From Acidihalobacter prosperus (GTDB lineage: Bacteria > Pseudomonadota > Gammaproteobacteria > DSM-5130 > Acidihalobacteraceae), in NCBI RefSeq assembly GCF_000754095.2, contig NZ_JQSG02000006.1, forward strand, positions 480,637-544,636: a DNA stretch of 64,000 nt, in the 5' to 3' direction. The notes beneath the pieces are model-generated. The model saw nothing but the letters and a program-made list of their open reading frames with translations, was not told where the DNA came from and did no database searches. Positions 9,740 to 17,915 of the stretch are shown piece after piece. A program made the translations under genes and the position numbers. Each line of letters starts with the position of its first letter. Within the stretch, counting starts at the first letter, position 1.

Positions 9740-10468
9740 CTAGCTCGCGTCATGAAAAATGATACCGAGCGCATGACGCCGGCCGTTGCGCACGCGGCTG
9801 ACGCCATGGCGCATGTTGACCCGATGATCGCCGCGCGCCCCGCGCGCCGGGCGGTAACGGACCGCGAACACGGCGGCATCGCCCTGGCGCAGCGGAACCA
9901 CCTCCGCACGGCTTTGCTGGCGCGGACGCTGCTCGCTCAGCACGAGCTCGCCGCCGCCGAAATCGCTGCCTGGCTCGGACAGCAGCACCACCGCCTGCAG
10001 CGGAAATACGAGATCGCCGTAGACATCTTGATGCAGGCAATTGAAATCGTCGGCACCGTAGCGAAGGAGTAGCGGCGTCGGTCGCGCCTGTCCGACCTCG
10101 CGGCAGTCGCGGAGGAACGCCTCGTGCAACGGCGGATAGCGGCGTTCGACGCCCAGCCGTCCGTTCCAGACATTGGCCATCGCGTACAGGCGCGCGTAGA
10201 GCGCCGTCCGCAGTGTCGCGACGACATGCGGCAGCGGATAGCCGAAATAGCGATATTCGCCCCGCCCGAAGCCGTGCCCCGCCATGTGGACACGGCTGCG
10301 AAAATGCACGGGTTCATCGTACATCTCCGCCAATGTCAGGCAGTCCTCGCGCGGCAGCAAGCCCTCCAGGATCGCGTATCCCCGCGCATCGAGCGCCGCA
10401 TCCAACGCCGGCCAGTCGTATGCGTCCACGCGTGCCGACAGACCGCCTGCGTGCGTCCGTGCGTTCAT
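9740..10468 (-). CDS. 2OG-Fe(II) oxygenase coupled to ada
   Basis: A 242-residue member of the 2-oxoglutarate/Fe(II) dioxygenase fold. The iron-binding HxD is H146-D148 (LHQDVYGD), the distal histidine is probably H221 (RHGVS), and an arginine-rich strand (RRHALGIIFH) that could bind 2-oxoglutarate follows. It is not a canonical AlkB: the AlkB NxYxxG/RxxxxxR signature is not seen. It resembles an uncharacterised bacterial dioxygenase family. The ATG at 10468 overlaps the ada stop by 4 nt, so the genes are translationally coupled and probably both part of the alkylation response. Confidence 0.8.
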   Translation of the reverse strand: MNARTHAGGLSARVDAYDWPALDAALDARGYAILEGLLPREDCLTLAEMYDEPVHFRSRVHMAGHGFGRGEYRYFGYPLPHVVATLRTALYARLYAMANVWNGRLGVERRYPPLHEAFLRDCREVGQARPTPLLLRYGADDFNCLHQDVYGDLVFPLQAVVLLSEPGSDFGGGELVLSEQRPRQQSRAEVVPLRQGDAAVFAVRYRPARGARGDHRVNMRHGVSRVRNGRRHALGIIFHDAS

Positions 10469-11550
10469 GCCCCCGATTCGCTGTCGAGCAGCGCGCGCTT
10501 GCGCTCGATGCCCCAGGCATACCCCGAGATCGATCCGTCTCGGCGCACCACCCGATGGCACGGGATGGCGACCGCGAGCGGGTTCGCCGCGCAGGCACCG
10601 GCCACCGCCCGCACCGAGGCTGGTCTGCCGATCCGCTGCGCGATCTCGCTGTAGCTGGCCGTCTGACCGGGCGGAATCGCCCGCAGGGCCTGCCAGACGC
10701 GCTGCTGAAACGCGGTACCGCGGATATCGAGCGGCAGCTCGACGCCCTGCCCCGGATGGTCGATCAATCCGACCACGCGCGCCACGAGGCCTTCATAGCC
10801 GGCATCGGCACCGATCAGATTGGCGCGCGGGAAGCGGTCCTGCAGATCGCGCAGCAGCGCCTCTGGGTCGTCGCCGATCAATATCGACACGACGCCCTGC
10901 GCACTCGACGCGACCACGAACGCGCCCAGCGAGGCCTCGCCGACGGCGAAACGGATATCCTCGTTGCCGCCACCCTTGCGATAGGTCTCGGGCGGCATGC
11001 CCAGCATGGCCCGCGCCTGTTCGTAGAAGCGGCCGCTCGAACCGAAACCGGCCGCGTAGATCGCATCCGTCACCGTGGCCGCACCCGCCAGCCCCTCGCG
11101 CACGCGGCACAGCCGCACGCCGGCCGCATAGCGCTTCGGCGTCATGCCCATCGTCGTCTTGAACAAACGGTGGAAATGGCTCGGACTGAGGCCCGCGTCC
11201 GCGGCCAGCTCGGCGAGCGTCGGCTCGCGTTCGCCGCTTTCGATCATGCGGCAGGCCCGTTCGACCAGGATCGAGCGGCGTCGTGCGCTCGACGGTCCGT
11301 CCGGGTTGCAGCGCCGGCACGGACGGAAGCCCAGTGCCCGCGCCTCCTCGGGCGTCGCATGGAAGCGCACGTTTTCGGGACGGGGGCGGCGCGACGGGCA
11401 GGATGGGCGGCAATAGACGCCCGTGGTCGCGACCGAGTACCAGAATTCTCCGTCGCCCGCGGCATCGCGCGCCAGGATGCGCACCCAGCGCGGGTCGTTT
11501 GTGGTGGCGCCGGGCGGCGCCGACGTAGGCATACGCGTCTTGGTGGTCAT
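10465..11550 (-). CDS. ada: Ada: methyl-DNA sensor regulator and O6-methylguanine-DNA methyltransferase
   Basis: A 361-residue bifunctional adaptive-response protein. The N-terminal Zn domain has C47, C51, C78 and C81; methyl transfer from DNA phosphotriesters to one of these activates the protein. An AraC-type HTH pair lies at about 95-190. The methyltransferase domain has acceptor C331 in IPCHRVV. It repairs O6-methylguanine suicidally and activates alkylation-repair genes. I prefer the ATG at 11550. A GTG at 11592 would add 14 residues. The downstream 2OG-Fe(II) oxygenase overlaps by 4 nt. Confidence 0.95.
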   Translation of the reverse strand: MTTKTRMPTSAPPGATTNDPRWVRILARDAAGDGEFWYSVATTGVYCRPSCPSRRPRPENVRFHATPEEARALGFRPCRRCNPDGPSSARRRSILVERACRMIESGEREPTLAELAADAGLSPSHFHRLFKTTMGMTPKRYAAGVRLCRVREGLAGAATVTDAIYAAGFGSSGRFYEQARAMLGMPPETYRKGGGNEDIRFAVGEASLGAFVVASSAQGVVSILIGDDPEALLRDLQDRFPRANLIGADAGYEGLVARVVGLIDHPGQGVELPLDIRGTAFQQRVWQALRAIPPGQTASYSEIAQRIGRPASVRAVAGACAANPLAVAIPCHRVVRRDGSISGYAWGIERKRALLDSESGA

Positions 11551-11948
11551 CACGTTTTCGTACCTCGGTGCATGAGGCAAAGATACAACCACATGCTCCG
11601 GCCTGCCTCACTCCGATTCCTGCCATCATATTCGGATCGCACACCAAGAACGGCGGCGGGACGCAACACGCCGGTACGCGGCCCAACGCGCCGAACTTTG
11701 CTGTCGCGGATATTAAGTAGTGGTCGGGCGTGACGCGGGGTGCCTTTGGCTCAACCCACACTTCCCGCCAGCTGCATGCTGGTGGCGGGAACGTCGGCAC
11801 AGGGTTGCGGCGCGTGTCTGGAATCGCCCCGGCGCCATCAGCAACAGGAGTGGAACCGCCTGGATCGCACGGTCCTGAACGGTGGGGACATGCGTGACCA
11901 TCGGACCGGGCCCGAGGCGGAGCGCTCAAGCGGGGAGGGATCGAATAA
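11551..11948. other. Non-coding stretch between ada and tRNA-Phe with a strong hairpin
   Basis: No convincing gene lies here. A perfect 9-bp inverted repeat, TTCCCGCCA at 11762-11770 and TGGCGGGAA at 11783-11791, encloses 12 nt and would form a stable stem-loop in either strand. No T-tract follows, so it is not a classical terminator. The stretch upstream of ada (about 11551-11640) presumably carries the ada promoter, but no clear Ada box was recognised. Confidence 0.5.
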
Positions 11949-12024
11949 TGGTGGCCAGGGACAGAATCGAACTGCCGACACGGGGATTTTCAGTCCCCTG
12001 CTCTACCAACTGAGCTACCTGGCC
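11949..12024 (-). tRNA. tRNA-Phe (anticodon GAA)
   Basis: A 76-nt tRNA gene with the CCA end encoded. The acceptor arm is GGCCAGG/CCTGGCC, the D arm has the AGCTCAGTTGGTAGAGC pattern, and the anticodon stem is GGGGA/TCCCC with loop CTGAAAA, giving anticodon GAA. The T arm contains GTTCGATTC. The sequence closely matches bacterial tRNA-Phe. It is transcribed leftwards from a promoter about 50 nt upstream. Confidence 0.97.
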
Positions 12025-12073
12025 GGACGGGGTGCCGCTGATTGCCACGCGCGGGATGGCGCGGCGAGGGCGC

Positions 12074-12103
12074 ATTAAACCGGCTCCGGGCACCCGCCGT
12101 CAA
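12074..12103 (-). promoter_or_regulatory. Sigma-70 promoter for tRNA-Phe
   Basis: Read on the minus strand, a -35 TTGACG (12103-12098) and a -10 TTTAAT (12079-12074) are separated by 18 nt. Each matches consensus at 5 of 6 positions. Transcription would start near 12066, giving a 5' leader of about 40 nt before the tRNA. Confidence 0.65.
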
Positions 12104-12108
12104 GCCCC

Positions 12109-12378
12109 TCAGGCGGGCGGCACATAACCCTCGGGCTTGCTCACTTCGCCGCCGAAGAGGAACTTGTCCATCTCCTCCTCCAGAAACTTGCGCGCCTTGG
12201 GGTCGACCGGGCTGAGGCGGTACTCGTTGATGAGCATGGTCTGGTGGCGCAGCCAAAGCTGCCAGGCCTCCTTGGAGATCTGCTCGTAGATCCGCTTGCC
12301 GAGTTCGCCGGGGTAGGTCGGGCGATCCAGGCCCTCGGCCTCCTTGCCCAGGTAGGCGCATTGCACCATGCGTGTCAT
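12109..12378 (-). CDS. yggX: YggX family Fe(II) trafficking / oxidative damage protection protein
   Basis: An 89-residue protein of the YggX family. It begins [18 protein letters not shown] with the conserved cysteine C7 and contains the family segments [18 protein letters not shown] and [13 protein letters not shown]. It protects Fe-S clusters and links iron handling to oxidative stress. The start at 12378 gives the standard family length. It lies 25 nt downstream of mutY, the conserved gammaproteobacterial order, where a DNA-oxidation repair enzyme with an Fe-S cluster neighbours an Fe-S protector. Confidence 0.95.
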   Translation of the reverse strand: MTRMVQCAYLGKEAEGLDRPTYPGELGKRIYEQISKEAWQLWLRHQTMLINEYRLSPVDPKARKFLEEEMDKFLFGGEVSKPEGYVPPA

Positions 12379-12403
12379 GACGTCGTTTCCTCGTGGTGTT
12401 TGG

Positions 12404-13453
12404 CTATGGCCCGTCGGGCCCATCCAGCAGGGATACCACCGGTGCGGGCATGCCCCCCGGCGGCGGTTGACCGGGTTTATACCAGACCTGGACCGCGTCT
12501 TTCACCCCCGCAGTCGCGGGGCCATGCACGCGCCCGACCAGCGGATGGATATGCAGGCGGAAGTGGGTGAAGGTATGGCGTATGGGTTCGAGCGCCCGCC
12601 ATTGCGTCGGCGACCGGCCGACGAGCGCGCGGGCCAGGGTGTCGGCCTCGGCCGTTCCCGCGGCCTCCGGCAGGCTCCACAGACCGCCCCAGACCCCGCT
12701 CGGCGGGCGCCGCTGCAGCAACACCGCGCCTTGGTCGTCGTGCAGCAGCAACATCCAGGTCTGCCGCTCGGGCAGGCTCTTGCGCGGTTTCGGGGCAGGC
12801 CAGTCGGTCTGCCGGCCCTCGCGCAGCGCCACGCAGTCTCCGGCCACCGGGCACGCCGCGCACCCAGGGCTGGCACGCGTGCACAGGGTCGCGCCGAGGT
12901 CCATCATCGCCTGCGCGTAGGGGCCGGCCTGCCGCGGCGGCGTTCTCCCCTCGGCCAGCGCCCACAAGCGGCGCATGACGGCGGGCGTCCCCGGCCAGCC
13001 ATCCACCCCGGCATGACGCGCGAGCACGCGCTTGACGTTGCCGTCGAGTATGGTCGCCGGCTCGCCGTGAGCCAGCGCGAGAATCGCGCCGGCGGTCGAC
13101 CGGCCGATGCCCGGCAGCGCGGTCAGCGCGTCCAGGTCGGGAGGCAGGCAGCCATGGCGCTCGAGCGCCAGGCGCGCGGCCCGATGGAGATTCCGTGCAC
13201 GGGCGTAGTAGCCGAGACCGGTCCACAGTTCGAGCACCTCGTCCTCGCTACCCGCCGCCAACCGCTCCAGGGTCGGGAAGCGTTCCATGAAGCGATCGAA
13301 ATAGCCGATGACCGTACCCACCTGGGTCTGCTGCAACATGATTTCGGAGACCCAAACGCGGTAGGGATCGGGCCTGCGCTGCCAAGGCAGATCCTTGCGC
13401 CCATGACGGCGCCACCAGGCGAGCACGCGCCGGCTGAACGAGTTTGCGGGCAT
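12404..13453 (-). CDS. mutY: A/G-specific adenine DNA glycosylase MutY
   Basis: A 349-residue base-excision enzyme that removes adenine paired with 8-oxoguanine. The catalytic glutamate is E37 ([11 protein letters not shown]). A helix-hairpin-helix follows ([12 protein letters not shown]), with catalytic D137 in ILDGNVKRV. The 4Fe-4S loop is C191-x6-C-x2-C-x5-C207. The C-terminal NUDIX-like domain for 8-oxoG recognition covers about residues 230-345. The ATG at 13453 is the family start. yggX follows closely. Confidence 0.96.
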   Translation of the reverse strand: MPANSFSRRVLAWWRRHGRKDLPWQRRPDPYRVWVSEIMLQQTQVGTVIGYFDRFMERFPTLERLAAGSEDEVLELWTGLGYYARARNLHRAARLALERHGCLPPDLDALTALPGIGRSTAGAILALAHGEPATILDGNVKRVLARHAGVDGWPGTPAVMRRLWALAEGRTPPRQAGPYAQAMMDLGATLCTRASPGCAACPVAGDCVALREGRQTDWPAPKPRKSLPERQTWMLLLHDDQGAVLLQRRPPSGVWGGLWSLPEAAGTAEADTLARALVGRSPTQWRALEPIRHTFTHFRLHIHPLVGRVHGPATAGVKDAVQVWYKPGQPPPGGMPAPVVSLLDGPDGP

Positions 13454-13470
13454 GCGTTCGGTGCTCAAGA

Positions 13471-14097
13471 TCAGAAATTGAAACCGGGGATATTGACCGG
13501 CGCGGGACGGCTCGGCCTGCGTATCGGTTCGCCGCGGGCCGCGCGTTCGAGGCGCCTGACGGTTGCCTGCAGCTGACGCCGGACCTTGGCCTCGATCAGA
13601 AACGGACCGATTACGGGTGGCACCCAGATCTTCGGTACCAAATGCGCACGCAGCACCAGCTGTGTTCGTCCGCCGGGCGCGGCAAGATAGCGCCAACGCA
13701 GGCGACCGTCGCTGAAGTCGCTGAGCGCGGGCACGGTGATACCGACGAAGCCGCCGCGATCGGGATGCAGGTCCATCACGTCGGTCAGGCTGGGACAGAA
13801 GAACAGCAGGCAGCCCTGCAGCCGGATGCGCAGTCGCCGTGCGCCTGCGGGCGCGCCGGCGAGCACGCGCACGGAGCGGGCGCCTGGCAGCAGCAGGGCC
13901 AGATCGCGCGGGCTGTCGAGCACGGCGGCCACCCGCGGTACCGGCGCATCGATCAATGCGCGCAGATCGAGGTCGAGCGCATCGGCGTAACGCACCGAAA
14001 GCCACTCGATCTCGGCCGCGCGCGCGGAGCCGGGCAGCAGCGCGCAGACCAGCGCCGCGGCCAGCATGCCAGCACAGCTGCGCGCCGCCGGACCCAT
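13471..14097 (-). CDS. Exported SRPBCC/START-like protein
   Basis: A 208-residue protein with a cleavable signal peptide (about residues 1-27, ending ARA-A). The mature part resembles the SRPBCC/polyketide-cyclase fold that binds hydrophobic ligands, with a pattern DAPVPRVAAVLDSPRDLALLLPG at the start of the fold and a C-terminal long helix (EAKVRRQLQATVRRLERAA). It is probably periplasmic. The gene directly abuts asmA upstream (asmA stop at 14098) and mutY downstream (17 nt), suggesting one leftward transcript. The ligand is unknown. Confidence 0.7.
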   Translation of the reverse strand: MGPAARSCAGMLAAALVCALLPGSARAAEIEWLSVRYADALDLDLRALIDAPVPRVAAVLDSPRDLALLLPGARSVRVLAGAPAGARRLRIRLQGCLLFFCPSLTDVMDLHPDRGGFVGITVPALSDFSDGRLRWRYLAAPGGRTQLVLRAHLVPKIWVPPVIGPFLIEAKVRRQLQATVRRLERAARGEPIRRPSRPAPVNIPGFNF

Positions 14098-15975
14098 CTA
14101 CTTGAACAAGCCCTTCAGACCGGGCAGCGCCTTTTCGAGCTTTTGCTTGATCTGCTCGCCGGCCTTTTGCCTCTCTTGGTTCAGGCGCTGCTGCAAGGCA
14201 TCCTTGGCCATCGACTTGAGATCGATTTCGTAGCCGGGATGATGCAACGGCCCCCGGATCAGCAGCGGGATCGGCGTCCCCTTGCCGTTGGCCTGGGTGA
14301 AGCGCAGCGCATAGTCGATTTCGCGCTTGAGCAGATCGACCGTCCCGCTGCCGTTGGCCGCGAAGCGGATCGCGTCGAGCTTGAGGTCGCGATTGTCGAT
14401 CACTCCGTTTCCGACCTGCGCGGTCGCGGTCAGCGAGGCGAATCGGGTTTCCGCACCGGGCGGCCCGACCGGACTGCCCTGCTTGAGCTCGCGCAGCTTG
14501 ATCAGCACCGACTGGATCTGATCGGCCAGCCGCGAGCGCTGCACCGATCCGTCGTGCACCGCCAGCGACAGGCTGCCGCCCAGGGCGCCCACCAGCGCCC
14601 GCTCGGAGAGGCCGCGCGTATCGAGATCGGCCTTAATGTCGGTCTTGCCGGTGAGGTAGCGGTCGCCGGCGTAATCCTTGAGCAGATCGCCGATCTGGAT
14701 CCCGCCGAGCGCCGCCTTGACCGACATCGTCGGGGTAGCGCGCCGCGCGTCGAGGCTTGCCGCGCCCTTGAAGGTACCGCCGTACAGGTCGGCACTCATG
14801 TCGCTGACGCGCAGCAGACCGTCGCGTGCGCTCAGCGCCAGCTTGACCTGGCTGAGCTTAAGCTTGCGCGCGGTGAGCTTGCCGATGCTCAGGGTGCCGT
14901 CGGCATTCACGCGGCGCAGCTCGCCCAGCGGGATCGCCAGCGGCTTGTCGGACCACGGCGCGGGAGCCGCGGGCGTACCGCCACTGCCGCCCTTGGCGGG
15001 CGGCGGCGGCGGCGGAAGGTACTGGTCGGCATCGAGCTGGTCGAGCGCCAGCGCGAACGCAATGTGCGGATGCGCAAGATCGGTGACGTCGACGTTGCCG
15101 GTCAGCTGGCTGCCGTTCACGCTCAGCTTGAGGGGTTTGAGGACGATCCGCCCGCCTTTGACCAGATCCACGTCGAGACTGCCCTGCAGCGTGGTTTCGA
15201 TGGCACCCTTGGGCACCGCATCGCCCTTGGCGGACAGCTTGAGGTCGATGTTGTTCAGGCGGTAGCGGGCCGCCGCCAGATCCGCGCTCAGCTGCGCGGT
15301 CATGCGACCGTCCAGGCCGAGAGCCGGTTTGCTGTTCTCGATATGGAAATCGAGCTTGATCGGCGCGCTGCGCCCTGGCGCGAGATGCCCCACACTCAGG
15401 TCGAGCGGTGCCATCACAAGGCGCCGCCCAACGAGCTTGTCGTCCAGCGTGATGCGTGCGCGCTGGACCTCGACGCCGGCGACCGCCAGCGCGAAGGGTG
15501 CACCGGCGACCACGCCGGCGGCACTGGGCTGGGCCGGCGTGGATGCCGGCGCCGGCGCCGATTTCGCCGCGGCTCCGGCGAGTCCCTGCCAGTTGGCGCT
15601 GCCATCGGCCTTGCGCACCAGATTCACGTCCAGGCCGCTTAGCACGACCCGATCGACCACCAGCTTGCGCCGCAGCAGCGGCATCAATTCGACGTCGAGA
15701 TCGAGCCGGTCGATGCTTGCGAAGGGCTTCTGCGTGTCGAAGCCGGCCGGATTGCTGAGGCTCACCTTGGCGAGTCGCAGGCCGAGGCGCGGATAGATCG
15801 TGAGACTCATCTTGCCGTCGATGTTCAGCGTGCGCCCGGTCTTCTCCTTGACCAGACGCTCGATCTGAGGCTTGTAGTCGTTGGGGTTGAAGGTCATCAC
15901 GAATGCGGTCAGACCGACCACCGCGAGCAGCAACACGACGACCGCCAGCAGGAACAGTCGCTTGATCCATTTCAT
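14098..15975 (-). CDS. AsmA-family envelope protein
   Basis: A 625-residue protein with one N-terminal transmembrane helix (about residues 5-27) and a long periplasmic part. The AsmA N-terminal motif FNPNDYKPQIERLVKEKTGRTL appears just after the membrane segment. The middle has a low-complexity Ala/Pro linker and a Pro-rich run at about 310-325. AsmA-like proteins are bridge-like lipid-transfer factors affecting outer-membrane phospholipid homeostasis. The C-terminal tail is Lys/Gln rich (QQRLNQERQKAGEQIKQKL). No neighbour specifies its cargo. Confidence 0.88.
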   Translation of the reverse strand: MKWIKRLFLLAVVVLLLAVVGLTAFVMTFNPNDYKPQIERLVKEKTGRTLNIDGKMSLTIYPRLGLRLAKVSLSNPAGFDTQKPFASIDRLDLDVELMPLLRRKLVVDRVVLSGLDVNLVRKADGSANWQGLAGAAAKSAPAPASTPAQPSAAGVVAGAPFALAVAGVEVQRARITLDDKLVGRRLVMAPLDLSVGHLAPGRSAPIKLDFHIENSKPALGLDGRMTAQLSADLAAARYRLNNIDLKLSAKGDAVPKGAIETTLQGSLDVDLVKGGRIVLKPLKLSVNGSQLTGNVDVTDLAHPHIAFALALDQLDADQYLPPPPPPAKGGSGGTPAAPAPWSDKPLAIPLGELRRVNADGTLSIGKLTARKLKLSQVKLALSARDGLLRVSDMSADLYGGTFKGAASLDARRATPTMSVKAALGGIQIGDLLKDYAGDRYLTGKTDIKADLDTRGLSERALVGALGGSLSLAVHDGSVQRSRLADQIQSVLIKLRELKQGSPVGPPGAETRFASLTATAQVGNGVIDNRDLKLDAIRFAANGSGTVDLLKREIDYALRFTQANGKGTPIPLLIRGPLHHPGYEIDLKSMAKDALQQRLNQERQKAGEQIKQKLEKALPGLKGLFK

Positions 15976-16192
15976 AGGCTCGACTCCAGGCAGAGGGCGA
16001 TACGGCTTTGCATCATCTTAGCCGCTTGCGTCCGGCGCGTGTATGACTGACGCATTACCGCGCAAGGGTTAAACTCCCAAGGCAGAACCCTGCAGCAAGA
16101 CGCGAAAAACATGACCATAAACCACACCAGCGCCCGTGCATGCGGGCATCCCGAGGCCTGGCCTCACGGGTCGCTTGAGGACGGAGGCGCTC

Positions 16193-16669
16193 ATGCGCGG
16201 TGACGCGTCCCCGAACTTTCGCCGCAAGCCGCACATCCTCATCGTCGACGCACACAATGCAGACCGCTCGCAGATGGCCGAAGCCTTCATGCGCCAGCAG
16301 GCGGGCGATCTGCTCGAAGTCGCCTCCGCCGGCATGCACAGCATGCCGCTGGACCGGCGCACAGTGCAGGTAATGGAGGAAGTCGGTCTCGATATCCGCC
16401 GCCAGGAAGAGAAGCTCGTGTCCCGCGAGCGTCTGCTCTGGGCCGACGTGATCATCGTTATCGACGACCCCGCCGAAACCCTGCACGCCGCCGTTCCCCC
16501 GAACGCGACCGAAAAGCGCTGGCTGATCACCAAACCCCGGCCTCAGGACGACGACGAGGACGCGCTCGCAGCCTATCGGGCGACCCGGGACGAGGTACGC
16601 CAGCGGGTCGAGTCGATGGTCAAGTCGCTGCGGCTGTTTTACGGCCGGAGCCGCTCCTCGTCCGCCTAG
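16193..16669 (+). CDS. LMW phosphatase/arsenate-reductase-fold protein lacking the catalytic cysteine
   Basis: A 158-residue protein with the low-molecular-weight tyrosine phosphatase/ArsC fold. The P-loop, normally Cys-x5-Arg-Ser, reads [12 protein letters not shown] at residues 19-30: the nucleophilic cysteine is D19 and the second cysteine position is D24, while R25-S26 and the following helix are kept. The rest is intact ([26 protein letters not shown]). The GGAGG ribosome site before 16193 argues for a real gene. It cannot use the usual phosphatase chemistry, so a binding or regulatory pseudo-enzyme is likely (inference). It converges on moaC with a 4-nt overlap. Confidence 0.8.
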   Translation: MRGDASPNFRRKPHILIVDAHNADRSQMAEAFMRQQAGDLLEVASAGMHSMPLDRRTVQVMEEVGLDIRRQEEKLVSRERLLWADVIIVIDDPAETLHAAVPPNATEKRWLITKPRPQDDDEDALAAYRATRDEVRQRVESMVKSLRLFYGRSRSSSA

Positions 16670-17160
16670 ACCTCGGAAGCAGCGTCGGACTCGCCCCAGT
16701 CGCCGCTCTTGCCGCCGGACTTGCGTACCAGACGCACCCCGTCGATGGTCATGCCGCGGTCGACCGCCTTGCACATGTCGTAGACGGTGAGCAGGGCCAC
16801 CTGGACCGCCGTCAGCGCCTCCATCTCGACGCCGGTACGGCCGCGCGTCTCGGCCCGGCAGCGGCAGCGTACGCTGGATTCGTCGCCGTCGATGCGGAAA
16901 TCCAGCTCCACGTGCGTCAGGGCCAGCGGGTGGCACAGCGGCACCAGCTCGGCGGTACGCTTGGCGCCCATGATGCCGGCGATGCGTGCGATGCCGAGCA
17001 CGTCACCCTTCTTGTGGCCGCCCTGGCGGATCAGGTCGAGCGTCTGCGGCCGCATGCGGATACGGCCCTCGGCCACGGCCACGCGATGCGTCTCGGCCTT
17101 GGCGCCGACGTCGACCATATGCGCCTGGCCCTTGCGGTCGAAGTGGGTCAGTTCGTTCAT
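16666..17160 (-). CDS. moaC: Cyclic pyranopterin monophosphate synthase MoaC
   Basis: A 164-residue molybdenum-cofactor enzyme that converts the MoaA product to cyclic pyranopterin monophosphate. It contains the conserved [17 protein letters not shown] region, and [11 protein letters not shown] segments, with the catalytic lysine in the C-terminal RKSGGKSG loop. It is transcribed divergently from moaD-moaE across a 47-bp region that contains a perfect palindrome. No moaA or moeA is in the window. Confidence 0.96.
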   Translation of the reverse strand: MNELTHFDRKGQAHMVDVGAKAETHRVAVAEGRIRMRPQTLDLIRQGGHKKGDVLGIARIAGIMGAKRTAELVPLCHPLALTHVELDFRIDGDESSVRCRCRAETRGRTGVEMEALTAVQVALLTVYDMCKAVDRGMTIDGVRLVRKSGGKSGDWGESDAASEV

Positions 17161-17173
17161 CGTGTTCCTGAGT

Positions 17174-17192
17174 TAGAATGACGGTACCGTCA
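17174..17192. promoter_or_regulatory. Perfect 14-bp palindrome and -10-like box between moaC and moaD
   Basis: TGACGGTACCGTCA (17179-17192) is a perfect palindrome in the 47-bp divergent region. A -10-like TAGAAT (17174-17179) for the rightward moaD transcript overlaps its left edge. A matching -35 is weak. The location would let a regulator bound there affect both moaC and moaDE (inference). Confidence 0.5.
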
Positions 17193-17207
17193 CAGACTAG
17201 CAGAAGC

Positions 17208-17441
17208 ATGAGCATCACAGTCCGCTATTTCGCCAGCCTGCGCGAGCGCGTGGGCCGCGGCGAGGATCGCATCGATATGGCCGACATCGCCACCGTCGGC
17301 GACGTCTGGGCCAAAGTCGCGCCGGAAGCAGCCGGCGACATCCGCGTCCTCGCCGCGCTCAATCAGGAATATGTCGCCACCACGCACCCGGTCAGCGACG
17401 GCGACGAGATCGCCTTCTTCCCGCCGGTTACGGGTGGCTGA
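17208..17441 (+). CDS. moaD: Molybdopterin synthase small subunit MoaD
   Basis: A 77-residue ubiquitin-like sulfur carrier ending in the functional Gly-Gly (FPPVTGG), which is thiocarboxylated and inserted into molybdopterin synthase. The ATG at 17208 (MSITVRYFASLRE) is the family start. An upstream in-frame GTG would add ten non-conserved residues. The stop is directly followed by the moaE ATG at 17442, so MoaD and MoaE are translationally coupled. Confidence 0.95.
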   Translation: MSITVRYFASLRERVGRGEDRIDMADIATVGDVWAKVAPEAAGDIRVLAALNQEYVATTHPVSDGDEIAFFPPVTGG

Positions 17442-17885
17442 ATGGCCTGTGTCCGGCTTGAACCCGCGGGTTTCGATCCCTGGATGTCGTTGGCCGCGTA
17501 CGTGTCCGAACACCGGCTCGACGACGGCCGTGTCGGCGCCACGGCGGCTTTCGTCGGCACCATGCGCGACTTCAACGTCGGCGACGGCGTCAGCGAACTG
17601 TTCCTCGAGCACTACCCGGGCATGACGGAACGCGAACTCGGACTGATCGTCGGCGAAGCCGAGGTCCGCTGGCCGCTGGTCGACACCTTGGTGATCCACC
17701 GGGTGGGGCGCCTGCTGCCCGGCGAGCCGATCGTGTTGACGGCGGCCTGGTCGGCGCACCGCGCCGCCGCGTTCGAGGCCTGCCGCCACCTGATGGAAGC
17801 GCTCAAGCAGCGCGCGCCCTTCTGGAAGCGCGAAACCCTGGGCGACGGCCGCAGCCGCTGGGTGGAGCAGAACACGCCCGGCTGA
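17442..17885 (+). CDS. moaE: Molybdopterin synthase large subunit MoaE
   Basis: A 147-residue catalytic subunit that, with MoaD, adds two sulfurs to cyclic pyranopterin monophosphate. Family segments seen are GATAAFVGTMRDFN, LFLEHYPGMTERE, IHRVGRLLPGEP and the active-site lysine region LKQRAPFWKRE. It starts immediately at the moaD stop. It converges with the htrA-like gene, and a GC-rich hairpin covers its stop codon. Confidence 0.96.
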   Translation: MACVRLEPAGFDPWMSLAAYVSEHRLDDGRVGATAAFVGTMRDFNVGDGVSELFLEHYPGMTERELGLIVGEAEVRWPLVDTLVIHRVGRLLPGEPIVLTAAWSAHRAAAFEACRHLMEALKQRAPFWKRETLGDGRSRWVEQNTPG

Positions 17886-17894
17886 GTGCCGGGC
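17876..17894 (+). terminator. Hairpin over the moaE stop codon
   Basis: GCCCGGC (17876-17882) pairs with GCCGGGC (17888-17894) around a 5-nt loop that contains the moaE stop codon. No T-run follows, so it would be a weak or factor-assisted terminator between the convergent moaE and htrA-like genes. Confidence 0.35.
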
Positions 17895-17915
17895 GGCGTC
17901 CCGCCGTCTTCCGTC

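Noticed and set aside
11740-12078. Rightward open frame of 112 codons over the tRNA-Phe region
   Set aside because: It reads the antisense of the tRNA gene, a well-known source of spurious proteins, and has no ribosome site or conserved features.
12368-15642. Very long rightward open frames (402 and 732 codons) opposite mutY, the SRPBCC gene and asmA
   Set aside because: They are antisense to clearly conserved genes. High GC content makes stop codons rare, and the encoded sequences are Arg/Ala/Gln-rich without domains.
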